DNA from: Deltaproteobacteria bacterium | GTDB taxonomy: Bacteria; Desulfobacterota_B; Binatia; UBA9968 | Direction: 5' to 3' | Assembly (NCBI GenBank): GCA_027297485.1 | Contig: JAPUHZ010000381.1 | Coordinates: forward strand, 1 to 10,199 | DNA: 10,199 nt | Shown here: piece by piece, positions 5,819-10,199 of the stretch | Numbering within the stretch: the first letter of the stretch is position 1 | How the letters are laid out: each line of letters begins with the position of its first letter | Notes under the pieces: generated by a model | Told to the model about the DNA's origin: nothing | Database searches by the model: none | The model's input: the letters and a program-made list of their open reading frames with translations, nothing else | Program-made: the position numbers and the translations under genes

Positions 5819-6598
5819 ATGGACCCAGCTTACAAAGAGAACTCGACGCCTCATATCACCGTAAAAAGTCTCACGATGGCCTACGGCAGCTTTGTGTTGA
5901 TGCGTGATCTCAACTTTACTGTCAGACATGGTGACGTCTTTATCATCATGGGTGGCAGTGGTTGCGGAAAGAGCACCTTGCTGCGCTACCTCATCGGGCT
6001 CAAGGAGACGGAGGGTCGGGGAGAAATCTATTATGGGAACGAAAATTTCTCGAATGCCGATCCGCAGCACAAGGATTCGATTCGCAGGCGCTTTGGCGTT
6101 CTCTTCCAGAGCGGCGGACTCTGGAGTTCTATGACCCTTGCAGAGAACATAGGGCTGCCCCTGGGAGAATACACTGATCTCGGTCCGGCAGAGATCCGTG
6201 AGGTGGCGTCGCTGAAACTCGCCCTTGTTGGCCTCAAGGGCTTCGAGGATTTCTACCCATCCCAGATCAGCGGTGGCATGCAGAAGCGGGCCGGGTTGGC
6301 CCGTGCCATGGCATTGGATCCCGAAATCCTTTTCTTCGATGAGCCCTCCGCCGGCCTTGATCCCATCAGTTCACGTTTGCTGGACGATCTGATCCTGGAG
6401 TTGCGCGATAGCCTCGGCGCTACTATCGTCGTAGTCACACACGAGCTGGCCAGCATTTTTGCCATTGGGAATAACAGTGTTTTTCTCGACCCCGAGAGCA
6501 GGACCATGATCGCCAGCGGCCCTCCCCAGGAGTTGCTTGCCCATTCGGACGACCCGAGGGTGCAAAGATTTCTGACCCGGGGAGAAGAGGAGGGATAA
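5819..6598 (+). CDS. mlaF: Lipid ABC transporter ATPase, MlaF-like
   Basis: The 259-residue cytoplasmic ATPase powers the Mla complex. It shows Walker A GGSGCGKST (45-53), the Q-loop in VLFQSGGLWSSMTLAENI, the ABC signature ISGGMQKR (150-157), Walker B ILFFDEP with D174 and catalytic E175, and the switch histidine H208 in VVTHEL. The QSGGLWSSMTLAENIGLPL region is characteristic of the MlaF branch rather than of other importers. All catalytic residues are intact. GAGG at 5813-5816 lies over the stop codon of the permease gene, and the gene ends in TAATG, sharing one base with the next start, so translation is coupled on both sides. Confidence 0.95.
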   Translation: MDPAYKENSTPHITVKSLTMAYGSFVLMRDLNFTVRHGDVFIIMGGSGCGKSTLLRYLIGLKETEGRGEIYYGNENFSNADPQHKDSIRRRFGVLFQSGGLWSSMTLAENIGLPLGEYTDLGPAEIREVASLKLALVGLKGFEDFYPSQISGGMQKRAGLARAMALDPEILFFDEPSAGLDPISSRLLDDLILELRDSLGATIVVVTHELASIFAIGNNSVFLDPESRTMIASGPPQELLAHSDDPRVQRFLTRGEEEG

Positions 6599-7674
6599 TG
6601 GGCAAAAAAATGAACCCGACGATAGTCGGTGCCTTTGTCATAGGTGCGGTGGTCTTAGTTCTGATCGGTGTGATCACTTTCGGCTCGGGCCGGCTGTTCA
6701 GCAAAACGTACGAGTTTGTTCTCTACTTCGAAAGTTCAGTCAACGGCCTCAACATCGGAGCTCCGGTAAAGGTCAGAGGGGTAGAGATCGGGGCGGTCAC
6801 CAATATCCTGCTGAGTCTCGACCGGGAAAAGGTAAAAAAGGTAGCTGCCGAATCGGGGGTGCGTCAAGCCATGCAGCGCTGGGATCCAAAGATCCCCGTG
6901 ATTATTGAAATCGACGCGAAGAAACTAACCAGGCGAGGTGCCACCGGCCTGGCTTTGAGCGATCCTGCGGCCTTTGATGCATTGATTGAACGAGGTCTCC
7001 GGGGGCAGCTACAGACGGAGAGTCTGGTCACAGGACTGCTCTTTATAGACCTCGATTTTCACCCCGGAAGCTCTGTAAACCTTGTCCAGGCGTCGGGGTC
7101 CCGATACAAGGAGATCCCGACGATACCAACCACGTTTGAAGCGGTACAAGCAGAGGTAATGAAAGTCATCGGCAACCTCAAAGAGATTAAGATTGAGGAA
7201 TTGATCGATTCTGCAACTAAAGCGATACAGGCGGTGAACCGACTGGTCAGTTCACCCGAAGTGAAAAACGTGGTCCGCACTCTGAACAAGACCCTGACCG
7301 ATATTAATCAGCTCGTGGTCAATGTGAAAGGCCAGGTCGATCCGTTGTCGGAAGGCCTTAAGGAAGCTGCCACAGCGGCTCGTGATGCGCTGAGAGGCGT
7401 CCAGAAGCTAGTGCAAAATGTTGATAATGAGATCACATCGCTATCGGCGAGCTTCCAGGAGACTTTCAAGGCGGTTTCTGGTGCCATGATTCAAGTAAAA
7501 GATACACTCTCGACGGCTGAAGGGATTGTCGCGGAGGATTCACCGCTGAATCACGAGCTCACTAGCGCGCTTAAGGAGCTGTCGGCTGCAGCCCGCTCCA
7601 TCCGTCTTCTGGCCAACTATCTGGAGCGGCACCCGGAAGCATTGATTCACGGGAAGAATTCAGGCAGGAGGTAA
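6598..7674 (+). CDS. mlaD: MCE-domain lipid-binding protein, MlaD-like
   Basis: This 358-residue protein is the periplasmic, membrane-anchored subunit that forms a ring above MlaE. A short basic N-terminus precedes one membrane helix (about 9-28). The MCE domain follows (about 38-157): YEFVLYFESSVNGLNIGAPVKVRGVEIGAV and, at its end, LLFIDLDFHPG (147-157). Between these lies an insertion rich in charged residues. Residues about 165-358 are helical and coiled-coil-like (AVNRLVSSPEVKNVVRTLNK and following heptads), a long tail that E. coli MlaD (about 183 residues) lacks; such tails occur in larger MlaD-like proteins paired with PqiC-type lipoproteins. The start overlaps the ATPase stop by one base. 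AGGAGG (7666-7671) near its end serves the next gene. Confidence 0.93.
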   Translation: MGKKMNPTIVGAFVIGAVVLVLIGVITFGSGRLFSKTYEFVLYFESSVNGLNIGAPVKVRGVEIGAVTNILLSLDREKVKKVAAESGVRQAMQRWDPKIPVIIEIDAKKLTRRGATGLALSDPAAFDALIERGLRGQLQTESLVTGLLFIDLDFHPGSSVNLVQASGSRYKEIPTIPTTFEAVQAEVMKVIGNLKEIKIEELIDSATKAIQAVNRLVSSPEVKNVVRTLNKTLTDINQLVVNVKGQVDPLSEGLKEAATAARDALRGVQKLVQNVDNEITSLSASFQETFKAVSGAMIQVKDTLSTAEGIVAEDSPLNHELTSALKELSAAARSIRLLANYLERHPEALIHGKNSGRR

Positions 7675-8289
7675 ATGATGCGCTTTTTCCCTAGACGACT
7701 CGCAGTCGTTACGCTGGGTGCGTGCCTGATACTTGTTGGCGGATGTGCCAGTACCCAACCTACGCGATTCTACGTATTGACCTCCCTGCCTGACTCAGTG
7801 AAAGAGGAGGAGGCCGGAAGAGCCAAGTGGGGAGTCGCAATTGGAGTCGGTCCTGTCGATCTTCCACGGTACTTAGATCGGCCGCAGATCGTGACCCGTA
7901 CAAGCCGGAATGAGCTCGACCTTGCCGAGTTCGACCAGTGGGCAGAACCTTTAAAGGACAATTTTTCCAACGTTCTTGCAGAGAATCTGTCGATCCTGAT
8001 CCCTACCGATCGCATCGCTGTTTTTCCCTGGAACCGTTCGACTCCGATTGACTACAGGGTAGCAGTCGAGGTCACTCGCTTCGAGGCGAAGACAGGCGGG
8101 AATGCCTCACTGGTCGCCCGCTGGAGCATCCTTGGAAAAGACGGAAAGAAAGTTCTCTTAAGAAAAAAGTCGAGCTTCAGCGAGTCTGCAAAGACACGGG
8201 AATACAAGGCCACGGTCTCCGCCATGAACCGAACTTTAGAGGATCTCAGTCGCGAGATTGCTAAAGCAATCAAAGCCATCTCGAAGTAA
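7675..8289 (+). CDS. ABC-type transport auxiliary lipoprotein, PqiC/DUF330-like
   Basis: The 204-residue protein has a lipoprotein signal peptide: basic RR at 7-8, a hydrophobic core, and lipobox VGGC with the lipidated Cys at 24. The mature part starts STQPTRFYVLTSLPDS, the usual opening of the ABC_trans_aux (PqiC) family, followed by GVAIGVGPVDLPRYLDRPQIVTRTSRNEL, another family hallmark, and DQWAEPLKDNFSNVLAENL. PqiC is an outer-membrane lipoprotein that works with an MCE protein, so here it probably connects the MlaD-like subunit to the outer membrane. AGGAGG at 7666-7671 is three bases from ATG 7675 and six from ATG 7678, so the second ATG may be the true start. The gene follows directly on the MlaD stop. 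Confidence 0.9.
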   Translation: MMRFFPRRLAVVTLGACLILVGGCASTQPTRFYVLTSLPDSVKEEEAGRAKWGVAIGVGPVDLPRYLDRPQIVTRTSRNELDLAEFDQWAEPLKDNFSNVLAENLSILIPTDRIAVFPWNRSTPIDYRVAVEVTRFEAKTGGNASLVARWSILGKDGKKVLLRKKSSFSESAKTREYKATVSAMNRTLEDLSREIAKAIKAISK

Positions 8290-8341
8290 ACTTTTTGCAG
8301 TGCGAGACCCGATAATCATGAGGGAGAAAGGTGTCAGGAAA

Positions 8342-8980
8342 ATGCGGAGAAAAACAAAGGAAGAGAGTGTTATTGAAATTCGACAGATCCTAACGAGAGC
8401 GATGACTCTGCCAGTTCTTATGCTTGCCAGTTCATGGCCATACTTGCTGAGCGGACAAAGAATTCGAGGATGGCTGATAGTGTTCTTCCTATCTTTTCTT
8501 GTTGGCTGCTCGTCAGCGCCCAGGACGATAGGCTTTCAGCACAATTACCATCGGCAGGTCTACAGCTTCACGGAGGGCGAGCTGAAGAACCTGCAGTTCT
8601 ACATCTCAAGGGACGTTCTCGCTCAGTACCAGGATACCACGGGAACCAAGTCTATCTTGCTAGCCAGATTGACCCCCGGGGTTGTGACGAGCGCGGGCCC
8701 GGACTGGCTCAAGGTTAGCTTTAGGGAGGGAGGCATCAACGTTCCCTTCATTACGGACCTGAGCCGGAATAACGACCGGTACTGGCTTGCCACCGCGATC
8801 AAGGGAGAGGAAGACTTCAAGAAGATCAAAGAGCTTCCCGAGAAAGTTTTCCTTCATAAGGGAACTCGGTACAAACTAGCTTACGGAGCCAATGCCTTTC
8901 TGCTGGTAGACTGGGAAGGATGGAAGAAACTCGTCGAGACGCGCAAAGCCACCGGGGGGCGACAAGTGAGTGGCAACTGA
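8342..8980 (+). CDS. Uncharacterised lipoprotein at the end of the Mla operon
   Basis: I do not recognise a named family. A lipobox, SFLVGC, follows the hydrophobic stretch GWLIVFFLS, with Cys encoded at 8507-8509. The mature part is about 157 residues, soluble and mixed alpha/beta: SFTEGELKNLQFYISRDV, then LLARLTPGVVTSAG, WLKVSFREGG, and YKLAYGANAFLLVDWEGWKK. ATG 8342 has AGGGAGAAAGG (8321-8331) at a good distance but gives an unusually long 55-residue stretch before the Cys. ATG 8402 would give a shorter signal peptide but has a weaker site. ATG 8258, inside the previous gene, is open but has no site of its own. The 52-base gap after the PqiC-like gene and the shared strand suggest cotranscription. 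An accessory role in lipid transport is inference from position only. Confidence 0.75.
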   Translation: MRRKTKEESVIEIRQILTRAMTLPVLMLASSWPYLLSGQRIRGWLIVFFLSFLVGCSSAPRTIGFQHNYHRQVYSFTEGELKNLQFYISRDVLAQYQDTTGTKSILLARLTPGVVTSAGPDWLKVSFREGGINVPFITDLSRNNDRYWLATAIKGEEDFKKIKELPEKVFLHKGTRYKLAYGANAFLLVDWEGWKKLVETRKATGGRQVSGN

Positions 8981-8999
8981 TTACTGTCACGGAAGGCAC

Positions 9000-9023
9000 G
9001 AGCTTCATGGTGTCATCAAGCTC
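9000..9023 (+). terminator. Weak hairpin after the operon
   Basis: GAGCTT (9000-9005) and AAGCTC (9018-9023) form a six-bp stem with a 12-base loop, 20 bases after the last operon gene. There is no T run after it, so an intrinsic terminator is doubtful. Confidence 0.15.
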
Positions 9024-9131
9024 CAATTCTCAGTGATTCGATTTACTAGATGGATTGTGCATCGGCGGATTGCTCCAAACCCCAACCCCTAAAGACTGAG
9101 GATTTGACCCTTTAATCTGCACCTCGAGCCT

Positions 9132-9181
9132 AAAAACCAGTAATTTTTTCCCTAAAAACTAGTAATTTTACGAGTTTTCAG
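9132..9181 (+). repeat. 50-bp intergenic element, copy 2 (upstream of the DUF4410 gene)
   Basis: This matches 4295-4344 at 40 of 50 positions without gaps. It holds AAAACCAGTAA (9133-9143) and, 22 bases further, the dyad ACTAGTAATTTTACGAGT (9158-9175). Extending the dyad by three A/T pairs on each side (9155-9178) gives 10 of 12 pairs matched. The dyad overlaps the likely -35 box of the downstream promoter, so a protein bound here would be placed to control it. Confidence 0.65.
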
Positions 9182-9202
9182 CCTCCGTCCGCCGGGTATA
9201 AT
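9175..9202 (+). promoter_or_regulatory. Promoter of the DUF4410 lipoprotein gene
   Basis: A perfect TATAAT (9197-9202) lies 16 bases after TTTTCA (9175-9180, four of six to consensus). Transcription would start near 9209, leaving a leader of about 60 bases before ATG 9272. The -35 box sits in the right half of the dyad in the 50-bp element. Confidence 0.5.
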
Positions 9203-9271
9203 GGCGAGAATGACAATACCTTTTCTCTCTACCCCGACCTCGATCCCCAAGTATAGGAGAAAGGAGATTTT

Positions 9272-10003
9272 ATGCGTGATCTTTATCGTAGCCTTCAACC
9301 GATTTGGGTGCTTTGGTTAATTGCGCTGCTAGTCTCTGGCTGCGCGTCTGCCTCTGTGACGGGGGCGCAGCGCGCGAGGGGGAAGTTGCCCCGGCCCGAT
9401 CGCATGCTGGTATATGATTTTGCGGTCACTCCTCAAGATGTCGCGCTTGACCGAGGGGCTGGCCCCAAGTTTGCGCGAGGATCTGGTACAGCGGCCCAGA
9501 GCCAAGAGGAGATTCGTGTTGGGAGAGCAGTTTCGAAGGTGCTCTCGGACAACCTGGTCAAGGAACTCCGTAAGAGAGGCATCAATGCCTACCTTGCGAA
9601 TAAGGGTGCCCCCCCTGCGGACACAACCGTCTCGATCAAGGGGCGGTTCCTACGAATCGACCAAGGCAATCGGACGAAGCGCACGTTGGTTGGCTTCGGC
9701 TTTGGCGGGAGCCAATTGCGCACTCAAGTCCTGTTCTACCAAGGAGCGGGCCCTAAGGCGCGGCTTGTGGGGAAGGCTGAGACCATTACGCGGAGCAGCT
9801 TGAAGCCAGGCATTGCCCCGATGCTCGGTTTGGGGGCGGTGGCCGGTACGCTTGGCATGGCAGCTGGAGTTTCCGGCACTACGACGATTGCGAGTGAGAC
9901 CTTATGGGCGACGGTTGAGGCAGATGCCAAGCGCACGGCCAAGGCGGTGGCGGCGCGGGTAGCCCGCTATTACAGGCAACAAGGGTGGATCAGACGTAAG
10001 TGA
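9272..10003 (+). CDS. DUF4410-domain lipoprotein
   Basis: The 243-residue protein begins with a lipoprotein signal peptide ending in LVSGC (Cys24). The mature part shows the DUF4410 pattern: RPDRMLVYDFAVTP near the start, then VGRAVSKVLSDNLVKELRKRGINAYLA, TTVSIKGRFLRIDQGNRTKRTLVGFGFGGSQLRTQVLFY and a C-terminal helix before YYRQQGW. A glycine- and alanine-rich hydrophobic stretch (MLGLGAVAGTLGMAAGVSG) lies in the C-terminal third and might insert into or pack on a membrane. AAGGAG (9261-9266) sits five bases before the ATG. The molecular function of the family is unknown; location at the inner face of the outer membrane is likely. It has its own promoter and is separate from the Mla operon. 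Confidence 0.85.
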   Translation: MRDLYRSLQPIWVLWLIALLVSGCASASVTGAQRARGKLPRPDRMLVYDFAVTPQDVALDRGAGPKFARGSGTAAQSQEEIRVGRAVSKVLSDNLVKELRKRGINAYLANKGAPPADTTVSIKGRFLRIDQGNRTKRTLVGFGFGGSQLRTQVLFYQGAGPKARLVGKAETITRSSLKPGIAPMLGLGAVAGTLGMAAGVSGTTTIASETLWATVEADAKRTAKAVAARVARYYRQQGWIRRK

Positions 10004-10009
10004 GCGACA

Positions 10010-10023
10010 AGGGGTCTTCCCCT
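10010..10023 (+). other. Short perfect hairpin after the DUF4410 gene
   Basis: AGGGG and CCCCT pair around a TCTT loop, six bases after the stop codon. No T tract follows, so termination is uncertain. Confidence 0.2.
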
Positions 10024-10069
10024 CGACACCCGACACTCTACCCTTTCCTATCGATATAAGAGGTGTGAC

Positions 10070-10199
10070 ATGCCATTTGAAATTCTAGGGTATTCCAATT
10101 GCGTTATGACCGTAAAGGTGATGAGTCGGCTGAAGAAGAGCGAGCTCGATCGGATACAAACTGTTGCGCTTGAGCCTATCAAACGGTGGGGAAAGATCC
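10070..10199 (+). CDS. SpoIIAA/STAS-like protein, N-terminal part (runs off the window)
   Basis: An ATG at 10070 follows AAGAGGTG (10058-10065) and opens a frame to the window edge, giving 43 residues. The sequence MPFEILGYSNCVMTVKVMSR, then LKKSELDRIQTVALEPIKRWGKI, follows the pattern of SpoIIAA-like (STAS/SEC14-related) proteins: a strand with a V-V-x-G-like element, a loop with K-x-E-L/D, then a long helix ending in a G-K-I turn. This small cytoplasmic family is of unclear function. With less than half of the domain visible the assignment is tentative; that a gene starts here is more certain. It lies 66 bases after the DUF4410 gene and could share its transcript. Confidence 0.6.
   Translation, partial: MPFEILGYSNCVMTVKVMSRLKKSELDRIQTVALEPIKRWGKI

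Noticed and set aside
8258..8341. Upstream start at 8258 for the last operon lipoprotein
   Set aside because: It lies inside the PqiC-like gene without a ribosome binding site and would put 83 residues before the lipobox Cys.

Overview
The window looks like chromosomal DNA from a Gram-negative bacterium with an outer membrane. The evidence is a complete Mla-type lipid transport operon, three separate lipoproteins with clear lipoboxes, and strong AGGAGG-type ribosome binding sites. Base composition is mixed and close to balanced. The mix of genes (STAS-fused MlaE, PqiC-like lipoprotein, DUF4410 lipoprotein, acetolactate-synthase-like thiamine enzyme, SpoIIAA-like protein) would fit a deltaproteobacterial, Nitrospirota or NC10/Rokubacteria-like lineage. 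That placement is an inference; no marker gene is present to settle it.

Positions 1-1800 are accessory and partly decayed. They hold the tail of an unrecognised gene (2-193), a decayed copy of the 5' end of a thiamine-diphosphate enzyme gene (219-359), and a nucleotidyltransferase overlapping a small ORF (459-1182). The C-terminal half of a PIN/VapC-like toxin gene lies on the minus strand (1403-1561), with its N-terminal half gone. A long intact thiamine-diphosphate enzyme gene follows (1804-3546). Its first codons match the decayed copy 1.6 kb upstream, including the ribosome binding site.

Positions 3719-4122 hold a single-domain response regulator on the minus strand. Its near-consensus sigma70 promoter sits so close to the start codon that the mRNA should be leaderless. 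A 578-base gap (4085-4662) separates it from the transport operon and contains a 50-bp element plus signs of gene decay.

Positions 4663-8980 form one plus-strand operon with genes touching or overlapping: STAS-MlaE permease, MlaF ATPase, MlaD/MCE substrate-binding protein, PqiC-like auxiliary lipoprotein, and an uncharacterised lipoprotein. The first four should together move phospholipid or another lipid between inner and outer membranes. The STAS domain that is a separate protein (MlaB) in E. coli is here fused to the permease. No MlaA or MlaC gene is seen.

Positions 8981-10199 hold an intergenic region with a second copy of the 50-bp element next to a good promoter, a DUF4410 lipoprotein gene (9272-10003), and the start of a SpoIIAA/STAS-like gene running off the window (10070 onward). 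The two copies of the 50-bp element match at 40 of 50 positions without a gap. They lie upstream of the Mla operon and of the DUF4410 gene, and each contains an imperfect dyad. They are the best candidate here for an undescribed regulatory site linking two envelope loci.
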